Source: Schistocerca nitens (Eukaryota; Arthropoda; Insecta; Orthoptera; Acrididae). Taken from it: 64,000 bases of DNA. The notes under the pieces are model-generated. The model was not told the DNA's origin. It was given only the letters and a program-made list of their open reading frames with translations, and made no database searches. The DNA is taken from contig NC_064623.1 of NCBI RefSeq assembly GCF_023898315.1, forward strand, positions 17,745,140-17,809,139, in the 5' to 3' direction. How positions within the stretch are numbered: the stretch's first letter is position 1; every line of letters starts with the position of its first letter. The position numbers and the translations under genes were made by a program. Positions 11,220-22,040 of the stretch are shown in pieces.

Positions 11220-12530
11220 TTTTTTTTTTTGGTACTGACCAACTAGAATCACATAACACCTACAGTTCCTCTTCTTTCTGTTTACAATTTTTCCAGTAAT
11301 CCTTCATCTTCACCCTATGTTATCTACTCCCTTCTGTCCGTATTTTCTCCGGTTTATTATTTCTTCCATATTAAAAGTCTGTGAAATGTTATGGGACTTA
11401 ACTGCTAAGGTCATCAGTCCCTAAGCTTACACACTACTTAACCTAAATCATCCTAAGGACAAACACACACATCCATGCCTGAGGGAGGACTCTAACCTCC
11501 GCCGGGACCAGCCGCACAGTCCATGACTGCAGTGCCCATGACCGCTCGGCTAATCCCGCGCGGTTCTTCTGTATTGAAAGGCTTCTAAATTTCGTCTTCT
11601 ATTCTCGAAAAGTTTTTTTCTATTTTTTCTGATTTTGAGTACCTGTTTCTTCCTAGTTCTTTTATTATGTCTGTAATCCATGCTATTGTTGACATCTTTT
11701 ACAAAATGCCGGAATGCAGAAATATTTATTTCCTTAGCCTGTTCTCGTCGATTCGGTAGGAGTGTCCAAGGAGGATTGCTATTATTTCTCATATTTTCCC
11801 TATATTTTCGTAGATTTCCGTGAAACATCTAATTTTCCAATCATGTTTAGTTCGCACCCATTATTTTTTTTATTAATCCGTCTTTGAAGTATCTTTACGC
11901 TGTCCAACTAACACTTCTTCGTGAAGCATTCACACGCGTATAAACATTGTGACCTTGCACAGTGGTACAGTGTTTTAGTCATGATGTTAGAGATTAGCAT
12001 TTTTTGTTGTAGATATCTTTTCTCAGACTACATGGTCTTTCCATCTTTAATTCTTACATCGAATGGAAATTTTTCTAGTCGATTCGGCTGATTTACTCTC
12101 GCTCCCCTGTTTGTCTTTCTGTGTATTTTGGCTCATTTTTTGAATTTGTAATAAATTTTAAGGCAGATCTACTCGCTATTTTTTCAGAAGATTTTTTTAT
12201 GAGGAGCTGATTCCAACAAATTTTCTGAGAGCATTGTACAATCGTCTGCAAAAGGTAGATACTTTACATTACTTCCATCTGCCTTCTTTCGTAGAATTAT
12301 TTGTTCAATTTGTGATATTTTTATCTCCAAATTTCAGATCTGTTTTCTAAAACGCAGTTAAACATCAAAAGTGATAAACCGTCTCAATGCTTAACGCCAG
12401 TTTTTTGTGTCAAATGGCTCAGATACTTCTCCCACAAATTTAACTTCAGATATCGTGTTAGTTCGAATATCGCATACTATGTTTGCTAATTTTCATCTTG
12501 ATGTTGAAGCTCTTTTGCCCGTGTTTGCTT
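11220..12530 (-). pseudogene. Old LINE copy (LINE-B copy 1), split
   Basis: Minus-strand remnant of the LINE whose better copy is at 13540-14765. The two share the 3'-end sequence TACTGACCAACTAGAATCAC (with one change) and many downstream blocks at roughly 70-80% identity. Frames are broken throughout. A SINE-C interrupts it at 11378-11562, and its upstream coding part resumes at about 15118-15185 beyond the large palindrome. It is therefore older than both insertions. Confidence 0.75.
11378..11562 (-). repeat. SINE-C copy (tRNA-derived)
   Basis: Minus orientation. The B-box-like element is GGAGGTTAGAGTCCT on the minus strand. Flanks at 11361-11377 and 11563-11579 are a diverged 17-bp TSD (TTCTTCCATATTAAAAG against TTCTTCTGTATTGAAAG). 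The uninterrupted LINE-B copy 2 has TTCTTCTGCTTTGAAAG at the matching position, which confirms the insertion site. Confidence 0.8.
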
Positions 12531-12591
12531 TAACAATACAAACATTTTTGGATGGGGTCCGCCTTTAGCAAAACACAGTTTTGTTTTATAT

Positions 12592-12631
12592 CCCAAACAT
12601 GTTTCACTGCAGTTACAGCATCATCTGTGGG
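12592..12631 (-). ncRNA. Hammerhead ribozyme, core mutated
   Basis: Read on the minus strand: CCCA, then CAGATGA where CTGATGA is required (the U4 position is A), CTGT/GCAG stem II, GAA, ACATGT stem III, T at the cleavage site, TGGG. It pairs as its partner at 15020 does, but the core change should inactivate it. Confidence 0.75.
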
Positions 12632-12769
12632 CTTTTATTTTGTGGCTGTCAAACATAAAGAATGTTCTTTGCTGTTTGTACACATGTAAATATTAGTTTT
12701 TAAAATCGTAATTACAATTTTTTTTGAAGAGCATATAAAGCTATGTATTCATACCGTTTTAACACATGG

Positions 12770-13247
12770 TGATGTGTCGGCAGCTGGGCCAACACCTTGT
12801 AGTTGGAGGTGGCTTAAAGGGCACGCGAGACTAACGCAGACGGGCGTGAAGTACTGGAACAGGATACGTAATTAATGCTATGAAGAAAAGAACGGAGCTT
12901 CTCATATACTTATCTTTAATGTCTTCTTGTACATCTCTATGGTGAACACAAGTGAGACTCTAATTACAATCACTGTAAGGCTAATGGCGCCTTGCTAGTT
13001 AGTAGCCATTAACTTAGCTGAAGGCTATTCTGTCTCTCGGCTAATGAGAAAGGCTTCGTACGTCTAGTCGCTAGCTCTGTCGTCCGTACAACTGGGCTGA
13101 GTTCGAGTCAGTCTCTCGAGACCTGCCTTGTGGTGGCGCTAGGTTTGCGATCACACAGTGGCGACACGCGGGTCCGACATGTACTACAGGACCGCGGCCG
13201 ATTTAAGCTACCACCTAGGACGTGTGGTGTCTGGCTGTGACACCACA
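12770..13247 (-). repeat. Solo-LTR-like element with terminal hairpins, CATGG TSD
   Basis: A 478-bp unit flanked by CATGG at 12765-12769 and 13248-13252. On the minus strand it starts TGTGGTGTCACAGCC and ends GCCGACACATCA (TG...CA). The 5' end folds as a hairpin (GTGTGGTGTC against GACACCACAC) and the 3' end as GTGTTGGC against GCCGACAC. A diverged relative of the same family lies at 34854-35317. The 5-bp TSD and TG...CA ends support a solo LTR. Confidence 0.65.
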
Positions 13248-13414
13248 CATGGTGTGGTTTTCCTGAGGTATGATGTTTTTATAGTGCCTGTTTTCTTTCA
13301 TAGTTTGTCATTTGCAACCGTATACAACTTGATGTAGATAAATTATTTAAGAAAAAATTACATATTCGAAACTGTTTTGGCTATGCCTGGAATTAGTTAA
13401 TTCGATGTGGAAGG

Positions 13415-13415
13415 T

Positions 13416-13452
<37 letters not shown>

Positions 13453-13480
13453 TTGTGTGTGTGTGTGAGAGAGAGAGAGT
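13415..13480. repeat. (GT)n/(GA)n microsatellite
   Basis: A GT dinucleotide run with two interruptions followed by a short GA run, inside the loop of the palindromic element. Confidence 0.95.
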
Positions 13481-13539
13481 CGGTTTGAGTATTTTTCATT
13501 ATATTATTATTTATTAATTTTTTTTTACTATCGTATTGA

Positions 13540-14765
13540 CCAACTAGGATCACGTTAACAACTTCAGTTCCTCTTTTTCCTTTGTTGTTGTTTCCTATTT
13601 TTCCAGTATTGCCTCATTTTCTCCCCATGAAGTCTCTTCCTTTCTTCTGTCCATGTTGTTCCCGATTTTTTATTTCTTCTGCTTTGAAAGCCTTCCAAAT
13701 TTAGTATTTTGTTTTTAAAACGGTTTCTTTCTGCTATTTCTGATGTTGTTTCTTTCAAGATCTTTTCTTACTTCTGTAATCCATGCTATTGTCGGTTTCT
13801 TCTTCCAGAAATATAGGCGTATTTGTTTTGTCAGTCTATTTCCATCCATTCGGTAGAGATGTCCAAAAAAGGTCAATCTTCGTTTGGCCATTACTTCTCT
13901 ATATATATTTTCTCTATATTTTTGTAGATCTCCTCATTACTTCTTATTTTCCAACCATCTGCAGTTTTCATTGCACCCATTATTTTTCTAATAATCCTTC
14001 TTTGCAGTACCTCTAGTTTGTCCATTTTATAGTTCATCATTAGGCATTCCGATCCATATAAACATTCTGGTCGTACCACTGTAGTGTAGTGTTTTAGTTT
14101 TGTTTTTCTAGATATACATTTCTTGTTGTAAATATTTTTGGTCAAACCATATGCTCTTTCCTTTTTTTTTAATTCTTACATCTATTGCAGATTTTTCTAG
14201 TCCGTTCTGTTGTATAGTTTCTCCAAGATATTTAAATTTATTTACTCACTCTATTTTACCTATTTGTGTTTCTATGTATTTTGGTGCATTTTTTATATTT
14301 GTCATGAATTTTGGTTTTTCAGCTGAAATTTTCAGACCAGTTCTGTTTGCTAATTTTTCCAGAATGTTTATTTGAGTAGCTGCTTCTGTCAGGTTTTCTG
14401 AGAGTATTACGAAATCATCCGCAAAAGCCAAGCAGTTTACCTTAATTCCATTTGTTTTCCTTCCCAGAGTTATTGGTTCAATTTTGTGATTTTTTAGCTC
14501 CGAATTCCAGATCCTTAAAATTTTTCTAGAACACAGTTAAACAGTGAAGGTGATAAACCGTCACCTTGTCTAAAACCAGTTTTTATTTCAAAAGGCTGAG
14601 CTACTTCTCCCATAAATTTGACTTTAGATACTGTACCTGTTAGTGTTTCACGAATTATGTTCGCTAGTTTTGATTTAACACCAAATTCTCTAATGACCTT
14701 ATCTATCATTTCTCTGTCTATACAGTCAAATGCTTTCTTGAAATCTATAAATGACTCTATTAATT
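13540..14765 (-). pseudogene. LINE reverse-transcriptase fragment (LINE-B copy 2)
   Basis: Minus strand. The RT blocks are GFRQGDGLSPSLFN (motif B, ORF at 14515-14709) and FADDFVILSE (motif C, 14246-14431). The C-terminal region reads VVRPECLYGSECL and LQRRIIRKIMGA (13891-14145). Short frameshifts separate the ORFs, and the 5' half including the endonuclease is missing, so it is 5' truncated as usual for target-primed copies. It lies in the centre of the ribozyme-bearing palindrome and is less decayed than copy 1. Confidence 0.85.
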
Positions 14766-15019
14766 TATTAAATTATTTATTTTTATTTTATTTTTGTCTA
14801 CATTAAGTTGTATCTGGTTGTAGATGACAAATTGTGGAAAAAAACAGGCACTATAAAAACAGAATATCCCAGGAAAAACACACCATGTGGTAAAAAGGTA
14901 TGAATATATAACGTTATGTGTTCTTCAAAAAAAATTGTAATTAAGATTTTAAAAACTAATATTTACATGTGTACAACAGTAAAGAACATTCTTTATGTTT
15001 GACAGCCATAAAATAAAAA

Positions 15020-15059
15020 CCCACTGATGATGCTGCAACTGCAGTGAAACATGTCTGGG
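15020..15059 (+). ncRNA. Hammerhead ribozyme, all consensus positions present
   Basis: In order: CCCA (stem I), CTGATGA (core), CTGC-AACT-GCAG (stem II hairpin, after TG), GAA (core), ACATGT (self-complementary, stem III), C (cleavage base), TGGG (pairs with CCCA). Every invariant hammerhead position is present. A stem III of three base pairs with no loop is unstable in a monomer but can pair between two molecules, as described for hammerheads of Penelope-like elements and newt satellite RNA. The fold is read by eye; activity is not shown. Confidence 0.88.
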
Positions 15060-15117
15060 ATAAAAAACAATATTGTGTTTTGCTAAAGGCGGACCCCATC
15101 CAAAAACACATGTTTTA

Positions 15118-15185
15118 CTATATTTCCTTCGACACCAGATTCTCGAATGATTTTACCAATTGTTCCTCTGGCTCTTCTCTTATTT
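15118..15185 (-). pseudogene. LINE-B copy 1, upstream remnant
   Basis: ACACCAGATTCTCGAATG and what follows align with ACACCAAATTCTCTAATG at 14676 in LINE-B copy 2. This is therefore the continuation of LINE-B copy 1 beyond the palindromic insertion. Confidence 0.55.
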
Positions 15186-15299
15186 ATTTGTTTTATTTTT
15201 TATACTTAAAAAAGAGTGACGTGTGCACTTTTACTGTCGTATAGAAACTGCTGAATGTGAATCATTAGGCTACAACCTTACTGAACGGTGACGTCCGTG

Positions 15300-15371
15300 T
15301 TTTGACGCCCTATAGGCGGCGCCGCCTACTCTACTGTGTCTCTCCTACACTCGCTTATCTTCATCCCTGGT

Positions 15372-15404
<33 letters not shown>

Positions 15405-16000
15405 CTCCCCTCCCCTCCTCTAGCCAGAGATTTTCGCACCCTGAAAAGGCTTTCACTGTGCCGCTAACACCGCTTCATTTCCTCCCCGACTTACCGACGC
15501 GTCCGGAATGCAAATGCGCTCCTCTAGCAACAAGCCCAGCCTTACCACCACCCCCTCTCCCTGCTGCGCTCACCCCCACTTCCCCTAATTTTCTTCTAAT
15601 ACGAGGCACCCCCTTTCCCCTCTCCCTTCGCCGCACGCGAAGCAGCGGCATCTGTAAATGCGTCCCCATCAGACTCCTGCCCCCCTCCACCCCTCCACAA
15701 CTGCTTCCCTGTTCGTGCCAGTGGCGGTTGGGGGGCGGGGGGGGGGGCGGTGAAAGAAGCAGTGGTAGAGGGAGAGAAGGGGGAGGGAGTAGCTCCTGTC
15801 GGGGAGAGGTTGTCGACTTAATACCTGCGCCTCGCTGCAAAGTCCTCCCCGGTCCGCTTATAAGGCGGAGTTCTTCGGCGAGGACCTCCCGGGTTATTAT
15901 TGCCTGAGATGCTGTAGCTGCTACAGAGTAATTAGGCAGGAACGCTGCCTTCCTTAGCCGTGCCGGCACGGCGTGCTGTGCCGTAAGGAGCCCGAACTCC
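15300..16000. other. GC- and C/T-rich island
   Basis: CpG and C/T-rich DNA with a (CT)n run near 15370-15398 and a poly-G stretch near 15730-15748. The ORFs on both strands here are low-complexity Pro/Ser/Gly and look like composition artefacts. A TTATAA-like sequence lies at about 15857. It could be a host promoter or first exon, or simply GC-rich repeat; I cannot decide. From 16000 to 16508 nothing is recognised. Confidence 0.35.
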
Positions 16001-16508
16001 CGAGTACTTCCGGTTCAGCTTCCTGCACCACCATCTGTCACCGTGTCCAGTTACATGCGTACCAACGTGGAGGGAACACTGAAGGTCTCAAAGCTATTGT
16101 CCAGTGCTGTAGTCAGTACCCGCTGTTTGACGCGACGCGGTGACACAGTCATGAAGGCAGCAGAAATCTATTTGTGGGACTGCTGGGTTCGAAATCTACA
16201 ACTGGCATGTTTTCCGAAAGCGTCACTGAAGAAGCAATACTTTGTGACAGACAGTTACAACTAGAAGACTGAAGAGAACCTCAAATGACGTTTTATAGCT
16301 CAAAAACATCATAATTTCCTTGGGACAATATCTGTTAACACATGTGAAGCACCTACAGGGGCGACTAAAACGTTAAAAGGGTGCACGATAAAACATGCAC
16401 GTTGCCTATCTAACGGCCCCCAGGGGGAACAAAAATGCCATTTTCAAAATTTCATATTATTTTTACAGATTTTAAAAATTTAAAATGCTGTCATAATCTG
16501 CTCATTAA

Positions 16509-17956
16509 GGGGAGTTTGAACGGAAATTTTTTTCACGTTTTAGGATTTTTATCTCATTATAAAATTTGCAATTTTCCGAATAAGATGATATATGTATCAC
16601 TTATAAACTCACACGGGAAGTATTTCATTTCATTTTTTTAAATATAAACTACCCCGGTTGAAAATGTTAAAATTTTTACGTGGATTACTTCATGATCTAA
16701 TAAAATCGGTAATTTTTGTATAAAAGGCTGTGGATTGCTGTGTTATAAAGGTTAAATTACGTGTTTGTATTGGTAGCACTGTCAAAAACAGTATCGTATC
16801 GTTTCATAGTATAAACACACTAACAAGGTTTGAGAGACAAAGAAACTTTCTGATGGTAAAACCATAAGAGGAAGGCCGACAGCCTGATTGATGAACTACA
16901 GCAGTATTATGGGATGGCCATCAGAAATAATATTGAAGATTTGTTGACAATTAAGCAGGCAGTATAGGCTACCTTCTGCCACAGACTGTCAACTGATGAA
17001 AAGCCAATACACCACCTTTGCCCTCCTAGATGTGATTCATGGTGCAATTACTGCAATGCCCACGACTCAAACAGTTCATATAGCCATAAACAATCCACCC
17101 AGCAGAAGTCATGGATATCATAAAACCTATTTACAGAGACCTGGCAAATCCTGAATTACTGAAGAGGTGTCTGCATAGTCAGGCTCAAAACCTCCAAGAT
17201 TCGTTCAATAATCTTATATGGACTCGCTTACCAAACAAGAAATTGTTGGAATGAAGACACTAAAGTGGGGGTTCAGTGATGCTGTTACTGCTTTTAATGA
17301 TGGCAACATTGATAGGGTGAAAGTGTTACAACATATGGGATTTATTCCTGGAGCAAACTGCATCAGAGAACTTGAACGGCTGAACAAGGTTCGCATTGAT
17401 AAAGCATAGTATGCAACACAGTTCGCCACTAAGGAGTCCAGAAACAAGAAAAGAAGAAAAAACTTGGAAAAAGATCAAGAGGATGACATACAGCATGGTG
17501 CAGGGTTCTCCGGAGTGACTAAAAATAAAAAATTAAGCGTATATTAAGTGAGTTACAGCCTTTTGAAACTTCAGAAGCCGTTTCTGAAAATTTGCATTTT
17601 GTGTTGCATTTTTCCCTAAATCTCAGAAACCACTTCAAGTAGAGGACTCAAGTTTTCAGGGAGTAATAACATACATATCCTGAGGTTACTTAACTAAAAG
17701 AAGACTATAAAGTTTTGTATAATTAAAATTATTTAGGATACCGTACAAAAAAGTACAGAAAATTTTAACCATGTAATTGAAAAATTGCATTTCCGACATC
17801 AGTGGCTCAAATGAAATTATTGTAATTCAGTAGACTCAGAATAAACAGTTTAATGTCCCGTAAAAGTTTGATGTCAATGGCTACAGTGGTTCCTGAATTA
17901 CAGGGAGGCCAAGTCACTTAATTTAAGATTGTCGGGATAGGGCATTCCAACTCCCC
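16509..17956 (+). mobile_element. Kolobok/Mutator-like DNA transposon, TTAA-flanked, defective
   Basis: TTAA at 16505-16508 and 17957-17960 flanks inverted ends: left GGGGAGTTTGAACG, right (reverse complement) GGGGAGTTGGAATG. TTAA duplications and G-rich termini are the signature of the Kolobok superfamily. The 1448-bp interior keeps only the C-terminal part of a transposase (next entry). Confidence 0.7.
16890..17480 (+). pseudogene. Mutator-like transposase domain, C-terminal remnant
   Basis: Across several frames I read LIDELQQYYGMAIRNNIEDL, then LSTDEKP, LCPP..DSWCNY, then FNDGNIDRVKVLQHMGF and a Lys-rich tail (KKRRKNLEKDQEDD-like). These blocks are typical of the large arthropod family annotated as 'Mutator-like transposase domain' proteins. 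Stops (for example after IKQAV) and frameshifts show it is dead, and the N-terminal catalytic part is absent. The longest clean stretch is 17218-17409. Family naming is from memory of the motif order. Confidence 0.7.
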
Positions 17957-17960
17957 TTAA

Positions 17961-18806
17961 GAGATATAATTTTAAAGGTACGCTAATGATGTAAATGAGT
18001 CGCCTTTGCTTATGTTTGTGTTACCGTACACACAAACTTGGGAATGTGAAATGACAACCTAAATATGCTACTGAGCTCAACGCCACATTACTTACATGAA
18101 ACTGAAAAGAATCCTGTTTGTATGAAACCTGATCTGATTGGTAAGCAAATAAATAAGCAAGCCAATGACTTCGAGCTCAGTAGAATCAGTGTGTGCGAAC
18201 TGTTTGGAAAAAAAAAAAACGCAAATATATATAAAAACCAAACCAAAGCATAATGTCGACCTTGACCTGTATGAGAATGTAGCCTGAAACACACGAAAAT
18301 TTTGGGACTGACATATGGCCGTGGTAAAATAAAGAAACTGGCAGAACCTCCATTGCGCAAAGGAAACGAAACAATCATGTACTGTGCCTCTCACCTACAA
18401 AATGAGGTACTGGCAGAAACAGCAACGCAGCAAGGCTCAACAACAATTAAAATAATACTGCTACAAACTAACTACAGTTGGTGCACGGAAATTGGAATCA
18501 TAATGTTGATGCAGAATGCCAATGAAACACATGACTCAACATTTAAGTTCTGAAATTTCATTTAGGACGGAACTTATTTATAAAAAAAGCAATTGCAGAC
18601 TCTAAAATGAAAATTCGTTTAATCTAATAACTTCCATGGCTCAGTAAATTAACTCAAGAGGAAAAGCAATAGAATAATTATGAAAAACTCGATTGAGACG
18701 ATGGTGAAGTGAACCAACAATGCAAGTCTACAAAAATAAAAAGAACCTTTTTACCTCCTCCTCCTCCTCCTCCTCGTAATGAATCTGCAACTCAGATAGT
18801 TCCAAA
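17961..18806. other. No recognised feature
   Basis: AT-rich DNA with short unsupported ORFs. A (CCT)n run lies at 18754-18776. Confidence 0.45.
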
Positions 18807-18818
18807 AGTACAGCCATG

Positions 18819-19050
18819 ATGATGATGATGTTGGATACGTGGGACGCTCAACTGCGCTCTCATCACCGCCCGTACAAAGTCCCAGGTTTTTTTTACACTC
18901 GAATCTAGTCACTGTCACACCTGATGATGATGACAACACAAACACCCAGTCCCCGGGCAGAGAAAAGCCCCCAACCCGCCCGCGAATCGAACCTGGGACC
19001 CCGTGATCCAGAGGCAGCTACGCTAGCCACTAGATCACGAGCTGCGGACA
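18819..19050 (-). repeat. SINE-D copy (tRNA-derived, (GAT)n tail)
   Basis: On the minus strand a tRNA-like head carries a B-box GGTTCGATTCGCGG and an A-box-like CTCGTGATCTAGTGGCTAG. The 3' end is a (CAT)n tail. Flanks at 18807-18818 and 19051-19062 form a diverged 12-bp TSD (AGTACAGCCATG against AGTGCAGTCATG). A second copy is at 36631. Confidence 0.8.
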
Positions 19051-19410
19051 AGTGCAGTCATGCATCAGGCTGTACACTCAACGAGTCCTTCCTGACAGTG
19101 CACACCGCAGCTTTCCAATACTGACTGTGGAAGATTCTACCACTCGACAGCGCTGCTATCGCAGACACACATACTGTTGCCTTAACAACTGTTTCTCTGA
19201 CCACAGTTCTTCGAATATATCATTTTCCTTTACAAATATTAACACATCCAATAACAACATCAAAAAATAGCCATGTTACAAAGGTTGAACACAGTTGGCA
19301 AAGTATTACAGTTGGAAACCGTATGTTTGTCTCGCGGCAGCATTACTCAGGGCGCGCAAATTACACAGACTATACTCATACAGTATTTGAGAATGAGAGA
19401 CTTAACACCC

Positions 19411-20687
19411 TGAAGAGGGGCAGCAGCCTTTTCAGTAGTTGTAGGGGCAACAGTCTGGATGATTGACTGATCTGGCCTTGTTGTGCTGGTACTGCGAACG
19501 GCTGAAAGCAAAGGGAAACTACGGCCGTAATTTTTCCCGAGAGCATGCAGCTTTACTGTGTGGATAAATGATGATGGCGTCCTCTTGGGTAAAATATTCC
19601 GCAGGTAAAATAGTCCCCCATTCGGATCTCCGGGATGGGACTACTCAAGAGGACGTCGTTATCAGGAGAAAGAAAACTGGCGTCCTACGGATCGGAGCGT
19701 GGAATGTCAGATCCCTTAATCGGGCAGGTAGGTTAGAAAATTTAAAAAAGGAAATGGATAGGTTAAAGTTAGGTATAGTGGGAATTAGTGAAGTTCGGTG
19801 GCAGGAGTTGGTCAGGTGAACACACGGTTATAAATACAAAATCAAATAGGGGTAATGCAGGAGTAGGTTTAATAATGAATAAAAAAATAGGAGTGTCGGT
19901 AAGCTACTTCAAACAGCATAGTGAACGCATTATTGTGGCCAAGATAGACACGAAGCCCACGCCTACTACAGTAGCACAAATCTATATGCCAACTAGCTCC
20001 GCAGATGACGAAGAAATTGAAGAAATGTATGATGAGATAAAAGAAATTATTCAGATAGTGAAAGGAGACGAAAATTTAATAGTCGTGGGTGACTGGAATT
20101 CGATAGTAGGAAAAGGAAGAGAAGAAAACGTAGTAGGTAAATATGGATTGGGGGTAAGAAATGAAAGAGGAACCCGCCTGGTAGAATTTTGCACAGAGCA
20201 GAACTTAATCATAGCTAACACTTGGTTCAAGAATCATAAAAGAAAGTTGTATACATGGAAGAAGCCTGGAGATACTGACAGGTTTCCGATAGATTATATA
20301 ATAGTAAGACAGAGGTTTAGGAACCAGGTTTTAAATTGTAAGACATTTCGAGGGGCAGATGTGGACTCTGGCCACAATCTATTGGTTATGAACTGTAGAT
20401 TAAAACTGAAGAAATTGCAAAAAGGTGGGAATTCAAGGAGATGCGACGTGGATAATCTGACTAAACCAGAGGTTGTACAGAGTTTCAGGGAGAGCATAAG
20501 GGAACAATTGACAGAAATGGGAGAAAGAAATACAGTAGAAGAAGAATGGGTAGCTTTGAGGGATGAAGTAGTGAAGGCACCAGAGGATCAAGTAGGTAAA
20601 AAGACGAGGGCTAGTAGAAATCCTTGGGTGACAGAAGAAATACTGAATTTAATTTATGAAAGGAGAAAATATAAAAATGCAGCCTCA
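19411..20687 (+). pseudogene. LINE-A copy, truncated, endonuclease half only
   Basis: Plus-strand copy of the LINE at 1396-4685, starting inside the 5' UTR and covering the endonuclease and the linker (ORFs 19568-19819 and 19788-20732). An 11-base deletion just after GISEVRWQE shifts the frame. It stops abruptly at 20687, where a Tc1 end begins with a shared TGCAG, and the RT half is absent on the far side of that Tc1. The endonuclease motifs (VVGDWNS, DSGHNLLV) are recognisable; in the second, one Asp of the DSDHN motif is Gly. Confidence 0.9.
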
Positions 20688-21841
20688 ACACGATACCATA
20701 GTCCATCAAGAGTAGTGACTGGCGTACTGTGACGAGCCAGTTGCCGGCCACCATTAACCAGACGTTTTCAGTTGGTGAGAGATCTGGAGAATGTGCTGGC
20801 CAGAGCAGCAGTCGAACATTTTCTGTATCCAGAAAGGCCCGCACAGGACCTGCAACATGCCGTCGTGCATTATTCTGCTGAAATCTAGTGTTTCGCAGGG
20901 ATAGAATGAAGGGTAGAGCCATGGGTCATAACACATCTGAAATGCAACGTCCACTGTTTAAAGTGCTGTCAATGCGGAGGTGACTGAGACGTGTGACCAA
21001 TGGCACCCCATACCATCACGCCGGGTGATACGCCAGTATGGCGATGACGAATACACGCTTCCAATGTGCGTTCACCGCGATGTCGCCAAACACGGACGCG
21101 ACCATCATGATGCTGTAAACAGAACCTGGATTCATCCGAAAAAATGACGTTTTGCCATTCGTGCACCCAGGTTGGTCGCTGAGTACACGATCGCAGGCGC
21201 TCCTGTCTGTGATGCAGCGTCAAGGGTGACCGCAGCCATGGTCTCCGAGCTGATGGTCCATGCTGCTGCAAACGTCGGCGAACTGTTCGTGCGGATGTTT
21301 GTTGTCTTGCAAACGTCCCCATCTGTTGACTCCGGGATCGAGACGTGGCTGCACGATCCATTACAGCTATACGGATAAGATGCCTGTCATCACGACTGCT
21401 AGTGATACGAGGCCGTTGGGATCCAGCACGGCGTTCCGTATTACCCTCCTGAACCCACCGATTCCATATTCTGCTAACAGTCATCGGATCTCGACCAACG
21501 CGAGCAGCAATGTCGGGATACGATAAACCGCAATCGCAATAGGCTACAATCGGACCTTTATCAAAGCCGGAAACGTGATGGTACGCGTTTCTCCTCGTTA
21601 CACGAGGCATCACAACAACGTTTCACCAGGCAACGACAGTCAACTGCTGTTCGTGTATGAGAAATCGGTTGGAAACTTTCCTGATGTCAGCACGTTGTAG
21701 GTGTCGCCATCGGCGCCAACCTAGTGTGAATGCTCTGTGAAGCTAATCATTTGCTCATCACAGCATCTTCTTCCTGTTGGTTAAATTTCGCGTCTGTAGC
21801 ACTATATCTTCGTGGTGTAGCAATTTTAATGGCCAGTAGTG
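20688..21841 (-). mobile_element. Tc1-like element, 3'-truncated (Tc1-B copy 1)
   Basis: The minus-strand element begins at 21841 with CACTACTGGCCATTAAAATT beside TA (21842-21843) and runs to about 20688, where it meets LINE-A. The terminal inverted repeat at that end is missing. A second copy, differently damaged, is at 62941. Confidence 0.85.
20720..21613 (-). pseudogene. Tc1-like transposase (Tc1-B), frameshifted
   Basis: The transposase acts at TA sites. The ORF 20969-21613 (214 residues) starts MMPRVTRRNAYHHVS and has a paired helix-turn-helix region (about residues 15-115), then the first catalytic block FSDESRFCLQHHDGRVRVW and the strand PGVMVWGAIG. The frame is then lost, and the remaining catalytic part continues in another frame as NNARRHVAGP and SPDLSPTENVW (20611-20922). 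The catalytic Asp of QDNARPH reads Asn here. Frameshift plus active-site change make it inactive. Confidence 0.88.
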
Positions 21842-22040
21842 TATGTTGTATACACATGTGTGGCCGGTACTGTAGCGAAATAGGAACAGACGGCCATTAG
21901 GTTACTAGCTGGCTGTATAACTTGCATAAAATATAACAATGTAAAGTGCAGGATGGAATGTAACAATATTTTGTAAAGGATAGTTGCTACTCACCATAGA
22001 GCGCAGATGCTCAGTCGCTGATAGGCACAACCAAAAGACT

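Larger units (their letters stand above)
12545..15106. mobile_element. Long palindromic element with hammerhead ribozymes in its arms
   Basis: The left arm (12545-12769 continued at 13248-13340) is the inverted counterpart of the right arm (14796-15106); both outer ends read TTGGATGGGGTCCGCC when brought to one orientation. Each arm holds a hammerhead motif (12592-12631 minus; 15020-15059 plus). The left arm is interrupted by a solo LTR, and the centre holds a microsatellite and LINE-B copy 2. The whole element sits inside LINE-B copy 1. The ribozyme type (tiny palindromic stem III) is that of Penelope-like elements, so I infer a Penelope-derived foldback. No Penelope RT is present. Confidence 0.7.

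Noticed and set aside
15302..15969. ORFs of 201 and 164 codons on opposite strands
   Set aside because: Low-complexity Pro/Ser/Gly proteins in a C-rich tract; mutual shadows with no start context or domain.
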